In this document: positions 38,600 to 48,700 of the stretch, in pieces
Numbering within the stretch: the first letter of the stretch is position 1
How the letters are laid out: every line of letters begins with the position of its first letter
Assembly (NCBI RefSeq): GCF_018070575.1
Contig: NZ_JAGPXN010000006.1
Span: 62,001 to 126,000 of the forward strand
Length of the DNA: 64,000 nt
Direction: 5' to 3'
From: Micromonospora sp. C31
GTDB taxonomy: Bacteria; Actinomycetota; Actinomycetes; Mycobacteriales; Micromonosporaceae
Notes under the pieces: generated by a model
The model's database searches: none
Told to the model about the DNA's origin: nothing
Seen by the model: the letters and a program-made list of their open reading frames with translations, nothing else
Made by a program: the position numbers and the translations under genes

Positions 38600-40189
38600 G
38601 TGACCCGCACCCCCGACCGGATCCGCCGGTTCCGGCTCACCCTCGCCGGGCTGGCCGCCGCCGCGCTGGTCGCCGCCGGCTGCACCCTGCCGGCGATCGC
38701 GCCCCGGACGGAGGTCGGCGGCGAGGCCGCCGCGCTCGGCACCGCGCCCACCTGGCGGGCCTGCCCGGAGGTCGCCGAGGAGCTGGTCGGGCGCACCGCG
38801 TCCACCATGCGCTACGAGTGCGCCCGGATCGAGGTGCCGCGCAACTGGGGCACGGGAGCGGGCGGCGGGGCGAGCGCCGGCCCCGGCGCCGGGCAGACCT
38901 TCGAGATCGCGCTGTTGCGGGCCCGGTCGACGAAGCAGCGCGACCGGATCGGCTCCCTGGTCGTCAACCCGGGCGGGCCCGGCGGTTCCGGCGTGGACAC
39001 GGCCGTCTACCTCTCCTTCGGCTCCGCGTTCGGCGGCCTGCCCGCCTCGATCACCGACCGGTTCGACATCGTCGGCTTCGACCCGCGCGGGGTGTCCCGC
39101 TCCAGCCCCGTCGAGTGCATCCCCGACGCCGAGCTGGACGCGAGCTTCGGCTACGACCCCGATCCGCGCAGCCAGGAGTCGTTCGACGGGTTCGTCGCGC
39201 TCAGCCAGCGGATCGGGCGCGGCTGCGGCGACCGCTACGGCGACCAGTTGCCGCTCTACGGCACCGAGCAGGCCGCCCGCGACATGGACGCGGTCCGCGC
39301 CGCCGTCGGCGACGACAAGCTGACCTACCTCGGCTACTCCTACGGCACCCTGCTCGGCGCCACCTACGCCCAGCTCTACCCGCAGCGGGTGCGGGCGCTG
39401 GTGCTCGACGGCGCGGTCGATCCCCGGCAGGGTCTGGTCGCCGGCTCCGAGGGCCAGGCCAAGGGCTTCGAGCGGGCCTTCGGCAACTTCACCACCTGGT
39501 GCGCGGCCAACGCCGGGCGCTGCCCGATCGCCCCGGACGCGCGGGCCGCGGTCACCTCCGCGATCGACAAGGCACGGGTGTCGCCGGTGCGCGGGGACGA
39601 CGGCCGGGAGGCCACCGCGGGCTGGGTCTTCTACGCCATCATCTCGTCGCTCTACACGGAGTCGGGGTGGCAGGAGCTGGCCCGCGCCATCGACAAGTTG
39701 GCGGGCGGCGACCCGTCGGACGTCTTCCGCCTCGCCGACGCGTACGCCGACCGGGACTCCGACGGGCGCTACTCGAACATGTTCGACGCCAATCTGGCGG
39801 TCAACTGCGCCGACGAGGACGAGAAGCCGAGCCACGAGCGGATCCGGCAGCTCCAGTCGCAGTGGCGGGCGAAGTACCCGCTGTTCGGGCCGGCCCTCGC
39901 CGTCGGCCTGCTCTCCTGCGCCGAGTGGCCCGGCGGTCGCGACCCGTACCCGACGGGCCGGGCCGACGGGGCGCCGCCGATCCTGGTGGTGGGCACCACC
40001 GGCGATCCCGCGACGCCGTACGAGCAGACCGGCGCGCTGGCCACGATGCTGGGCGTCGGCCGGGTGCTCACCTGGGAGGGCGAGGGGCACACCGCCTACC
40101 CGCAGACCTCCTGCATCACCGAGGCCGTCGACGCCTACCTGATCGACCTGACCGTGCCCAGAGCGGGGCTTCGCTGCCCGGCCCGCTGA
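38600..40189 (+). CDS. Lipoprotein alpha/beta hydrolase (tripeptidyl aminopeptidase-like)
   Basis: The 529-residue exported protein has an Arg-rich start and lipobox LVAAGC with Cys28. The alpha/beta-hydrolase core shows the oxyanion loop NPGGPGGSGVD, the nucleophile elbow GYSYGT (Ser near 247) and the late Asp/His (GTTGDPATPYE, GEGHTAYP). It ends in the TAP-like C-terminal domain (VDAYLIDLTVP). Relatives are the Streptomyces tripeptidyl aminopeptidases and SlpD/SlpE. It probably trims peptides outside the membrane. GAAAGG precedes the GTG start. Its 3' end overlaps the opposite-strand channel gene by 74 bp. Confidence 0.9.
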   Translation: MTRTPDRIRRFRLTLAGLAAAALVAAGCTLPAIAPRTEVGGEAAALGTAPTWRACPEVAEELVGRTASTMRYECARIEVPRNWGTGAGGGASAGPGAGQTFEIALLRARSTKQRDRIGSLVVNPGGPGGSGVDTAVYLSFGSAFGGLPASITDRFDIVGFDPRGVSRSSPVECIPDAELDASFGYDPDPRSQESFDGFVALSQRIGRGCGDRYGDQLPLYGTEQAARDMDAVRAAVGDDKLTYLGYSYGTLLGATYAQLYPQRVRALVLDGAVDPRQGLVAGSEGQAKGFERAFGNFTTWCAANAGRCPIAPDARAAVTSAIDKARVSPVRGDDGREATAGWVFYAIISSLYTESGWQELARAIDKLAGGDPSDVFRLADAYADRDSDGRYSNMFDANLAVNCADEDEKPSHERIRQLQSQWRAKYPLFGPALAVGLLSCAEWPGGRDPYPTGRADGAPPILVVGTTGDPATPYEQTGALATMLGVGRVLTWEGEGHTAYPQTSCITEAVDAYLIDLTVPRAGLRCPAR

Positions 40190-40628
40190 CCGGCCGCTCC
40201 GGCGGCAGGTCGGGCAGGTCGATGCCCTGCCGAACGGCGATCTCCTCCAGCAGCGCCCGCATCCGGCGTACGTCGGCCTTGAGCTGCTCCTGCTCCTCGT
40301 GCTCGAAGGCGTCGTCGTCGACGATGAGCCGGCTGGCGAAGTGCGCCGTGATCAACGGGATGACCAGCAGCACCATGGTGGAGATGAGCAGCGCGGCGAG
40401 GCTGCGGCCCTGCCAGCTCACCGGGGAGATGTCGCCATAGCCGACGGTGGACGCGGTCACCACCGCCCACCAGACGGCGTCCGCCGCGCTGCGGTCCTCC
40501 ACGCGGCCGTAGATCATGCCGGCCATCACGATCATCAGCAGGTAGGAGGTGATCAGCGTCCGGGGTGAGTTGGCGAACCAGACCAGCCCTCGGTAGATCA
40601 GCCGGAACGGCAGCAGCAGGACGTCCAT
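40116..40628 (-). CDS. Two-TM potassium channel
   Basis: The 170-residue protein has two membrane helices (about 22-42 and 78-100) around the pore loop ASTVGYGDISP. TVGYGD is the K+ selectivity filter. A cytoplasmic Glu-rich coiled-coil segment (DAFEHEEQEQLKADVRRM) and a basic tail follow. It lacks an RCK domain. The family forms tetramers. The ATG at 40628 is clear. The last 25 codons overlap the convergent hydrolase gene. Confidence 0.9.
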   Translation of the reverse strand: MDVLLLPFRLIYRGLVWFANSPRTLITSYLLMIVMAGMIYGRVEDRSAADAVWWAVVTASTVGYGDISPVSWQGRSLAALLISTMVLLVIPLITAHFASRLIVDDDAFEHEEQEQLKADVRRMRALLEEIAVRQGIDLPDLPPERPVSGPGSEAPLWARSGRSGRRRRPR

Positions 40629-40701
40629 GGACAGTCATGTTGCCCGGCGCGGAGCAGCGCCGTCCGCCCTTCGCCCGGCTGCCTGTGCCACGCTGGGCGG
40701 C

Positions 40702-41154
40702 ATGAGTGACGTGATCTTCCGGGAGGCCGTCCGCGCCGACCTGCCCGCCGTGGTCGCCCTGCTCGCCGACGACGTGCTCGGCAGGACCCGCGACGTCACG
40801 CAGGTCGACGCCGCGTACGAGAAGGCGTTCGCCGACATCGACGCCGACCCGCGTAACCAGCTCGTCGTGGCCGACGCGGACGGTGAGCTGCTCGGCTGCA
40901 TGCAGCTCACCTACATCCCCGGCCTGGGGCGGCACGGCGCCGAGCGGCAGTTGATCGAGGCGGTCCGGGTCCGTTCCGACCTGCGCGGGCGAGGCGTCGG
41001 CCGGCAGATGATCACCTGGGCGATCGACCAGGCGAAGCGGCGGGGCTGCGCCCTGGTCCAGCTCACCACCGACAAGACCCGCCACGACGCCCACCGCTTC
41101 TACCTCAACCTGGGCTTCCGCCCCACCCACGAGGGCATGAAGCTCCCCCTCTGA
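40702..41154 (+). CDS. GNAT N-acetyltransferase
   Basis: The 150-residue protein is a complete GNAT. FREAVRADLPAVVALLADD is the N-terminus, LLGCMQLTYIPGL a central strand, VRSDLRGRGVGRQMITWAID the acetyl-CoA loop (RGRGVG) and DAHRFYLNLGFRPTHEGMKL the ending. The ending HxFYxxLGF....G.K is that of small-molecule or amino-group acetyltransferases. The substrate is unknown. It is convergent with the ABC ATPase, eight bases apart. Confidence 0.9.
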   Translation: MSDVIFREAVRADLPAVVALLADDVLGRTRDVTQVDAAYEKAFADIDADPRNQLVVADADGELLGCMQLTYIPGLGRHGAERQLIEAVRVRSDLRGRGVGRQMITWAIDQAKRRGCALVQLTTDKTRHDAHRFYLNLGFRPTHEGMKLPL

Positions 41155-41162
41155 ACCGGGTG

Positions 41163-41963
41163 TCAGGCGGGGAGGAGGTGACCGTCGCGGAGGGTGAGGA
41201 CGCGGTCGGCGAGGTCGATCAGGGCCGGATCGTGCGTGGCGACCAGCGCGGTCATGCCACGGGCATGCACGACCGCCCGGAGCAGGTCCATGATCGACCG
41301 ACCGGTCTCGGAGTCGAGCTGGCCGGTGGGCTCGTCCGCGATCAGCAGGTCCGGTTCGTTGGCCAGGGCCCGCGCCACCGCCACCCGCTGCTGCTGCCCG
41401 CCGGAGAGCTCGTACGGCCGCTGGCCCGCGTGCCCGCCGAGGCCCACCAGCTCCAGCAGCACCGCCACCCGTTCCTCCCGCTCGGCCGCCGGCACCCGCG
41501 CCAACCGCAGCGGTACGCCGACGTTCTCGGCGGCGGACAGGATCGGGACCAGCCCGAAGGTCTGGAACACGAAGCCCACCGTGCCCCGGCGAAGTTCCAG
41601 CAGCTCCTTCTCAGCGGCGCCGGTGACGTCGTGCCCGGCGACCACCACCCGGCCGGAGTCGGGCCGGTCCAGCCCGCCGACCAGGTTCAGCAGGGTCGTC
41701 TTGCCCGCCCCGGATCGGCCGCGTACGGCGACCAGCTCGCCCCGCCCGGCGGAGAACGAGACGTCCCGTACGGCGTGCACGGCGTGCTCGCCGCGGCCGA
41801 AGGTGCGGTTGACCCCCTCCACCCGGACCACCTCGTCGGTGACCGTGGCGCCCGCCACCGCACCGCCGGTGCTCTCCGCGCCCGCCACCGCACCGCCGGT
41901 GCTCTCCGCGCCCGCCACCGTGCCGGCCGCCCCGTCGTACCGCGTCACGTCCCGCTCGCTCAC
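41163..41963 (-). CDS. ABC transporter ATP-binding protein (MacB/LolD-type), distal
   Basis: The 266-residue ATPase has Walker A GRSGAGKTTLL, signature LSGGQQQRVAVARALAN and Walker B LLIADEPTGQLDSETG, the subtype that serves FtsX-like permeases. Its N-terminus carries an unusual duplicated decapeptide VAGAESTGGA, encoded by an exact 30-bp tandem repeat. It is the last gene of a four-gene operon and overlaps the preceding ATPase by four bases (GTGA). With two different ATPases the exporter may use a heterodimeric motor. Confidence 0.92.
   Translation of the reverse strand: MSERDVTRYDGAAGTVAGAESTGGAVAGAESTGGAVAGATVTDEVVRVEGVNRTFGRGEHAVHAVRDVSFSAGRGELVAVRGRSGAGKTTLLNLVGGLDRPDSGRVVVAGHDVTGAAEKELLELRRGTVGFVFQTFGLVPILSAAENVGVPLRLARVPAAEREERVAVLLELVGLGGHAGQRPYELSGGQQQRVAVARALANEPDLLIADEPTGQLDSETGRSIMDLLRAVVHARGMTALVATHDPALIDLADRVLTLRDGHLLPA
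41851..41920. repeat. Exact 30-bp tandem repeat in the ABC ATPase gene
   Basis: The unit starting CCCGCCACCGCACCGCCGGT occurs at 41851-41880 and exactly again at 41881-41910, followed by the first ten bases of a third copy. It adds ten residues per copy in frame, so copy number could vary without breaking the gene. Confidence 0.95.
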
Positions 41964-42958
41964 TGCCCCGCCTCCCGCTCGTCCTGCGCCCGGTCACCCG
42001 GCCGCACCTCCACGTGGTCCGGCTCCAGGTTGAGCCGCACCCGGTCGCGCAGCGACAACGCGTCCACGAAGGGCGCCGGCAGCTGCAACCGGCCGCTGCG
42101 GTCCAGCACGGCGTACTCCTCGCTGACCAGCTCCGTGCTGCCGTCCGCGCCGATCCGCGCGGTCCGGCGTACCTCGGAGGCGGTCCGGCCGTCGCGGATG
42201 GCGACGGTCCGGCGGACCTGGGTGGCCACGGCGTGGTCGTGGGTGACCACCACGACGGTGACGCCGAGCTCGGCGTTGATGGTGCGCAGCGCCCCGAAGA
42301 CGTCGGCCCCGGTCGCCTCGTCCAGCTCGCCGGTCGGTTCGTCGGCGAAGAGCACCTCGGGGTCGTTGGCCACCGCCACCGCGACCGCACAGCGCTGCTG
42401 TTCGCCGCCGCTGAGCTGACCGGGTCGCCGGTCGGCGCAGTGGCCCACCCCGACCATGTCGAGCAGTTCCCGGGCGCGCTCGCGGTGGGCCCGCCGGCCG
42501 CCGCGCCGCCCGGCGAGCCGCATCGGCAGCTCGACGTTCTCCAGCGCGGTCAGGTACGGCAGCAGGTTGCGGCCGGTCTGCTGCCAGACGAAGCCGACCG
42601 TCTTCCGCCGGTAGCTCAGTCGCCGCCGCGCGGAGAGGTTGAGCAGGTCGTACTCGCCGACGCGGGCGATGCCGGCGGTGGGCGTGTCCAGCCCGGAGAG
42701 GATGTTCAGCAGCGTCGACTTGCCCGATCCGGAGGCACCCACGATCGCCACCAGCTCGCCCCGGTCGATGACCAGGTCGAGCCCCTGCAGGGCGACCACC
42801 TCCACCCCCTCGGTCTTGAAGATCCGCACCAGCCCGTCGCAGACGATGTGCCCGCGCAACCGGTCCCGGCCGCCGGCCCGCTCCGCCGCCCGCTGGGCGG
42901 CCCGCTGTTGCAGGGTGGCCAGGTCCGGCGCGGCGGTGTTCTCCGCGGTAGCGGTCAT
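41960..42958 (-). CDS. ABC transporter ATP-binding protein with C-terminal extension
   Basis: The 332-residue ATPase has Walker A GASGSGKSTLL, a Q-loop FVWQQTGRNLLPYLT, signature LSGGEQQRCAVAVAVAN and Walker B VLFADEPTGELDEATG. Beyond the core a 70-residue extension (AVLDRSGRLQLPAPFVDALS and so on) resembles an AbrB-like or regulatory segment seen in actinobacterial exporters. It lies between the permease genes and the second ATPase in the operon. It probably powers export or lipoprotein release together with the FtsX-like permeases. Confidence 0.92.
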   Translation of the reverse strand: MTATAENTAAPDLATLQQRAAQRAAERAGGRDRLRGHIVCDGLVRIFKTEGVEVVALQGLDLVIDRGELVAIVGASGSGKSTLLNILSGLDTPTAGIARVGEYDLLNLSARRRLSYRRKTVGFVWQQTGRNLLPYLTALENVELPMRLAGRRGGRRAHRERARELLDMVGVGHCADRRPGQLSGGEQQRCAVAVAVANDPEVLFADEPTGELDEATGADVFGALRTINAELGVTVVVVTHDHAVATQVRRTVAIRDGRTASEVRRTARIGADGSTELVSEEYAVLDRSGRLQLPAPFVDALSLRDRVRLNLEPDHVEVRPGDRAQDEREAGQ

Positions 42959-42960
42959 GG

Positions 42961-45672
42961 TCAGTTCTCCTCTCCGAGCCGGAGCACCTCGCCGAGGCGC
43001 GTCCGGCGGTTGTTCAGGGCCTCGACGGCGACCGCGAAGGCGAGGGCGAGCGCCCCGAGGGCGACGACGGCGGCCACCAGGCCGGGCTCGAACGCCACCC
43101 GGACCTGCACGCCGTCGGTGAAGGCGGACAGCCCGAGCACCGGGTTGAGCAGCAGCGGCAGGGCCGTACCGACCAGCGCTCCGGTCAGCACCGAGACGCC
43201 CACCGGCGGGGCCAGCTCCACCAGCAGCAGCCCGCGCCACTGGCGTCGGGACAGACCGAGGGTGCGCAGCCGGGACAGCACCTGACCGCGCTCACGGGCG
43301 CCGGCGAGCACCATGAAGGCGATCGCGAGCAGGCCCAGCGCCGTCCCGCCGGCCGCGCCGGCGGTGAAGCCGAAGGCGAGTACGCCGTTCGCGCCGCCCT
43401 CGCCCACCTGGCGGCGGGTGTCCGCGTACGTGAGCACCTGCACGCCACGCGGGGGTTCCCGGCCGGCGACCGTCCCGCCCGTGGCGAAGCGGGACTGCCC
43501 CGCGTCGCCGGCCCGGCGCAGCGCCTCGGCGTCCAGGTCGTCGCCGGCCACCAGGAAGCCGGTCGGCACGGCGGCGTAGTCGCGGCGGGGCAGGGCCTGC
43601 CAGGGCAGGACGACGAACCGGGCGCTGTCGGCGCGCAACAGCGGGAAGCTCTCCGCCCGCTCGGCGACCCGGAACTCGTACCGCTGGCCCTGGGCGCTGA
43701 CGAAGGCGGAGGCGGCCAGGCCGGCGTCGGCCAGTTCGGCGGCGACCGTCGGGGAGACCACGGCGGGCAGCGGGCCGGCTCCCCCGGCGGGGGCGAGCAG
43801 CGCCGCCGGCACCGTCACGTCGACGTCGGCCTGCCGGACCATCCGGGCCAGGGCGGGACCGTCGACCATGAGCACGGTCACCCCGCCGAGGCGGGTGTCG
43901 GTGCCGACCGCGTCCTTCACCAGGCGCTGGCCCGCCTCGTGCAGCACCGGGCTCGCGGCGTGGACCCCCGGCAGCCGCTCCAGCTCGGCGCCCGTGTCCG
44001 GGGCGATCCGCTCCCCCAGGATCAGGGCGTCCGCCGGGACCGCCCGGCTGGCGGCCCGGTCCCGGCTCGCGTCGATCCCGGCGGCCGTCACCGCGCAGAA
44101 CGCCGCCGTCGCGATGGCGAGCACGACGACCACCAGCGGTACGGCGACGACCGACCGCCCCGCCCGCGCGGTGCCCAGGAAGGCGACGCTGCCCCGGGAC
44201 CGGGCGGCGAGCCGGCTGGCCAGCCGCAGCGGCCACGGGTACACCCGCATCGCGACCACCGCCGCGGCGACGGCGAGCAGCACCGGGACCGAGACCAGCA
44301 GCGGGTCCACCTCCCCGGGGGTGAGGCCGCGACGGCGCAGCAGCACGACCGCCAGACCCGCGAGGACCAGCAGGCCCGCCTCCACCGTGAGCCGACGCGC
44401 GGTGGGGCGCGACCGGACCAGGTCGCGCCGCCCCGCGCCGCCGGTGGAGGCGACGAGGGTGGCCACCGGCAGCGCCGCCGTCACCAGGGCGGTCACGGCG
44501 ACGGCGAGCCACCGCGTCTCCCCCGAAGCCCCGGGGGCGAGCCCCCCGGCCAGCCAGCCGAGCAGGCCGGCGGGCGGCACCACCAGCAGCGCCTCGGCCA
44601 GGCTGCGGCCCGCGCTCGTGGTGCTCGCCCCGCCGCGGGCGCGCAGCAGGGCGAACTCGGCCCGGCGTCGGCGCACGAGCAGTCCGGCGGCCAGCACGAC
44701 GAGCCCGGCCAGCGTGGCCAGTACGCCCGCGGCGATCACCCCGAGCACCGTCCGGGCGCTGTCCACCTCGGCGGAGAACTGCCGCAGCGGGATGTCCAGT
44801 CCCTGGACGAGATTGCGGCCGGCCGCCTCCCGGGTCATCTGCTGGAGGGCGTCGATCACCTGGTCCAGTTCGCGGGCGTCGACCCCGTCGGCGCCCAGCC
44901 GGTAACGCCAGCCGAACGCCAGCGGCCACCCGGCGACGGCCTGACGGTTCAACGCGGCGGCGTCGACGACGCCGACGGCGACGAAGGGTTCGGCGTCCCC
45001 GGGCGGCTCGCCGACCCGCAGCAGCGGCGGCAGACCGTCCCAGAAGCCGTCGGTGTCGTCGCGGGGCTCGAAGAGACCGACCACGCTGACCGGGGCGCGG
45101 GGCGGGGCGTTGGGCGGGACGGGTCCCGGCGCGGTGAGGGTGAGCCGGCTGCCGACCCGCAGGTTCAGCTTCTGGGCGACGTCCGCGGCCAGCGCCACCT
45201 GCACCGGCTGGCCCTTCGGCGCGTCGACCGGCCAGCGTCCCTCGACCAGCGTGCCGGCCTCCTCGATCCCGGGCACGGCACGCAGGCCGAGATCGACCAG
45301 GAGGTTCTTCGCCGCCAGGTCCGGGCCGCCCACCCGGCTGGCCCTGGTCTCCGCGGTGAACCACCGCTGCTCGACCATGCGGCGCACGGCCGGCGGCATG
45401 GCGGCCTCCAGCGCCGCCAGCTCGCCCTGGTGCGCGGCCACCGGGGAGCCGTCGTCACCCGTCGGGCCGAGCGGACCGGTCGAGTACGTCACGTCCCGCT
45501 GCTGCGGCACCACCGCGCCCAGGTGCGCCCGCAGGCCCTGCTGGGCGTGCCCGTTGACGAGCCTCGGCACCCCGCTGATCACCAGCGCGGCGACCAGCGC
45601 CAGCGCCGCGAGCAGCAGGAACTGCCCGCCGTACGCCCCTACCCGGCGTACGACCGCCCCGACGCTCACCAC
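42961..45672 (-). CDS. FtsX-like ABC transporter permease 2
   Basis: This roughly 903-residue protein has an N-terminal helix (GQFLLLAALALVAALVISG) and a large extracellular domain. A first FtsX domain lies in the middle (VLGVIAAGVLATLAGLVVLA) and a C-terminal FtsX domain at the end (GLLAIAFMVLAGARERGQVL). It is a MacB-like permease of the duplicated type. GGAGG lies seven bases before GTG 45672, which I prefer to the in-frame GTG at 45708. It follows permease 1 by 40 bp and precedes the first ATPase by two bases. The substrate is unknown. Confidence 0.85.
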   Translation of the reverse strand: MVSVGAVVRRVGAYGGQFLLLAALALVAALVISGVPRLVNGHAQQGLRAHLGAVVPQQRDVTYSTGPLGPTGDDGSPVAAHQGELAALEAAMPPAVRRMVEQRWFTAETRASRVGGPDLAAKNLLVDLGLRAVPGIEEAGTLVEGRWPVDAPKGQPVQVALAADVAQKLNLRVGSRLTLTAPGPVPPNAPPRAPVSVVGLFEPRDDTDGFWDGLPPLLRVGEPPGDAEPFVAVGVVDAAALNRQAVAGWPLAFGWRYRLGADGVDARELDQVIDALQQMTREAAGRNLVQGLDIPLRQFSAEVDSARTVLGVIAAGVLATLAGLVVLAAGLLVRRRRAEFALLRARGGASTTSAGRSLAEALLVVPPAGLLGWLAGGLAPGASGETRWLAVAVTALVTAALPVATLVASTGGAGRRDLVRSRPTARRLTVEAGLLVLAGLAVVLLRRRGLTPGEVDPLLVSVPVLLAVAAAVVAMRVYPWPLRLASRLAARSRGSVAFLGTARAGRSVVAVPLVVVVLAIATAAFCAVTAAGIDASRDRAASRAVPADALILGERIAPDTGAELERLPGVHAASPVLHEAGQRLVKDAVGTDTRLGGVTVLMVDGPALARMVRQADVDVTVPAALLAPAGGAGPLPAVVSPTVAAELADAGLAASAFVSAQGQRYEFRVAERAESFPLLRADSARFVVLPWQALPRRDYAAVPTGFLVAGDDLDAEALRRAGDAGQSRFATGGTVAGREPPRGVQVLTYADTRRQVGEGGANGVLAFGFTAGAAGGTALGLLAIAFMVLAGARERGQVLSRLRTLGLSRRQWRGLLLVELAPPVGVSVLTGALVGTALPLLLNPVLGLSAFTDGVQVRVAFEPGLVAAVVALGALALAFAVAVEALNNRRTRLGEVLRLGEEN

Positions 45673-45712
45673 GCCCCGCCTCCGCTTCTGCTCGTCCCTA
45701 CGCTCCACCCGG

Positions 45713-48700
45713 TCACCGGTCTCCCCCGATCCGCAGCTGCGCCACGGCCACCCGCTGCCGGATGCCGAGGGCGATGAACGCGCTGAAGGCGAGTGCCGCC
45801 AGCAGCAGGCCGAACGCGGTCAGGCCGATGGGCAGCCACGGCAGCACGAAGGCGGCCTCCGGCACCGGCCGGCCGGCGGTCGGCGTGAGGACGACCAACG
45901 GCGCCATGGTCGCGCCGACCGTGGCGCCCAGCAGCAGGCCCACGCCGACGCCGATCCCGGCCAGGAAGGTCTGCTCGGCCAGCAGCGCCCGGGCCAGCAG
46001 CCGAGGGCTGGCGCCGAGCGTGTGCAGCACCGCGAACTCTCCCAGCCGGTGCCGGGCGGTCGCCCAGACGTCGACGATCAGCCCGACCAGGGCCAGCAGC
46101 ACCGAGCCGAGCGCGGCGGCGAGCAGCCCCGTGCGGGCCCCCTGCCAGTACGGGTCGTCGGCGGCCCGCTCGGCCACCTCCCGCCGGTCGAGCAGCGTGG
46201 CGCCGGTCAGCCCGGCCGCCGCGCGGGCCGCCTCGGCGTGGCCGTCGCCGTCGGTGCGCAGCCACCACTCCGCGATTGGCCGGACGCCGCCCCGGTCCCG
46301 GATCAGCCACTCCGCCGCCGCCGGCAGGTCCAGCAGCACACCCGCACCGGCCGTGGACGGCACCTCGTCCAGCTCGCCGACGAGGGTGACCGGCAGCGTC
46401 GCGCCCGACAGCACGAGGTCGACCGTCTCACCGACCCCCAGGCTCAACGCGTCGCGCACGGCCGGGGTCATCAGCGCGGGTACCGGCCGGTTCGCATCGG
46501 CCGGCACCACGGCGAAACGGCTCGGCGGCTGGTACGCGAACCGACCGCCCGCCCGGTACTCGACCTCCCAGTCGGCGCTCACGCCGGTGGCCGTGACGTG
46601 CGCGCCGACCGGTCTGCCCTGGCCGTCGACGGCCACCCAGCCGCCATCCAGCGATGCCGGCCGGGCCGCGCCGTCGGCGCCGAGCAGCCGCAGGTCCGAC
46701 ACCTCCACGCGGTACGCCCGCCCGCGCGCGCTCCCGCCGTCGACCTCGAAACCGGACAGTCGGACGGGGCCCTCCCCGGCGGGGACGACGACGGTGAACG
46801 TGGCCGGCCGGCCGTCGCTGCCGCTGTTGCCCGCCGGGAGCCGGAAGGCCAGCCCGTCCGCCCGGGTCAGCAGCACCCACAGGCCGACCCGGTGCGGCGT
46901 GACGGCGTCGCGCACCGGCGTGCGTACCGTGCCGGTGAGCGACCGGGTGCCGGCGGGCAGCTCCAGGCCGGCCGGCGCGGCGCGCGCCCGGGTCAGCCGG
47001 TCGAGCAGCGCCGGCGTCGGCTCGTCGGTCAGCCGCTCGTTGAGGCGCAGCACGTCGGCCGCGGCCGCGGCGTCGAGGCTCACCACGGTCGTCGGCAGGT
47101 CGGCACGGCCGAGGCGGATCTCGTCCCGCCAGGCCGGCAGCGCCTCGCCGACACCGGGCAGCGTGGCGAGCCGGCCGGCCCGGTCGTCGGGTGCCGCGCC
47201 GGTACGCTCGACGACCCGCAGGTCGGCGCCGACGGTGTGGTCGGCCTGGTCGGCCTGCGACAGCTCACCCGTGGTCACCAGCGACCAGGCCAGGGTGCTG
47301 CCGCCGACGGCGAGGGCGAGCAGCAGCACCGGGCCGGCGTGCGGGCGCCGCCCCGCCTGCCACATGCCGAACATGGTCGCGGTCCACGGCCTGCGGTCGA
47401 CGAACCGCTCGGCGAACCGGGTCGCGGGCGGCAGCAGCCGCAACGCCACGACCGCGCCGGCCAGCACGCCCAGCGTCGGCGCGGCGACCAGCAACGGGTC
47501 CACCCCGAGCCGGCCGCCCGCCCCGGCGACCGGCGACGAGTACTGGCGCAGCTGGGTCCAGGCCAGCACCGCGAAGCCGACCAGCACCAGGTCGAGGCTG
47601 GCCCGTTGGACAGTCGCGGCACGGGTGGGGCGGGACCGGGCCGCCATGTCGGCGACGTACGTGCCGGCCCCCCGCAACGTCGGGACGACCATCGCGACCA
47701 GACAGCCGGCGGCGGTGGCGGCCGCGGCGGCCCAGACCAGCGTGGTGTTTCCGGGGGCCAGCGTCAGCGGGGCGCTGCCGCCGGTGCCCACGTGCCGCAG
47801 CGCCTCGCCCGCGATCAGGGGCCCCAGCACGCCGGCGGGCAGGACGACCAGGGCCGCCTCCCGGGCCGCCAGGCCGGCGAGTTGCCGCCGCGCGGCCCCC
47901 CGGGCCCGCAGCAGGGCGGTCTGGCCGCGCCGGTCCTCGTGCAGCAGCGCGGCGACCAGCACCAGCGCGTACCCGCCCAGGACGACGATCAGCAGCAGCG
48001 GGGTGGCCAGCGAGGAGCGGCCCACCAGGTCGGCCCGGGTGACCCGGTCGAGGAGCCGGTCGATCGCCGTGACGGTCTGGCCGGAGGAGCCCAGCCCGGC
48101 CGCCTCGGGCAACTCGGCGAGGGCCACGGTCATCGCCTGCCGGACGTCGGGCAGCCGGCCGGCGCCGGCCGCCGCGGCGAGGTCCGGCTCGACGACCCAG
48201 GACGCCGACACCGAGCCCGGGTAGGTGGCGACGAAGTCCGCCGGGTCGAGCACGAACGGCCCGTACGAGGTGCCGGGGTCCGCGACGCTGCCGGCCCCGA
48301 CCCCGGGTGCCAGCCGCCAGTACACCTCGGTCGGGTCGCGGGGCTGCCAGGTCCCGACGAGCACCACCTCGCTGGCCTCGTCGGAGCGGCGGTCCAGCAT
48401 CGGCACCCGGTCGCCGACGGCCATGCCGAGCCCGGCGGCCACCTTCTCCGGCAGGGTGACCTGCAACGGCGAGGCTCCCGGGGCGGGCCAGGCGCCGCTG
48501 GTCAGCTCGGCGTGGCCGGCCAGGTCGTCGAGGGTCGCCAGGCTGGCGAAGACGGGATCGTCGCCGTCGCGGAGCACGGGGCCCAGGTCGCCGGTCAGCT
48601 CGCGACCACCGCCGTACCGGGCGACGTCGACGGTGACCGGCGTGCCGCCGAGGCCGGCGGCGAACCCGTCGCGGATCGCCCGGTCCCGGGTGGCGAACTC

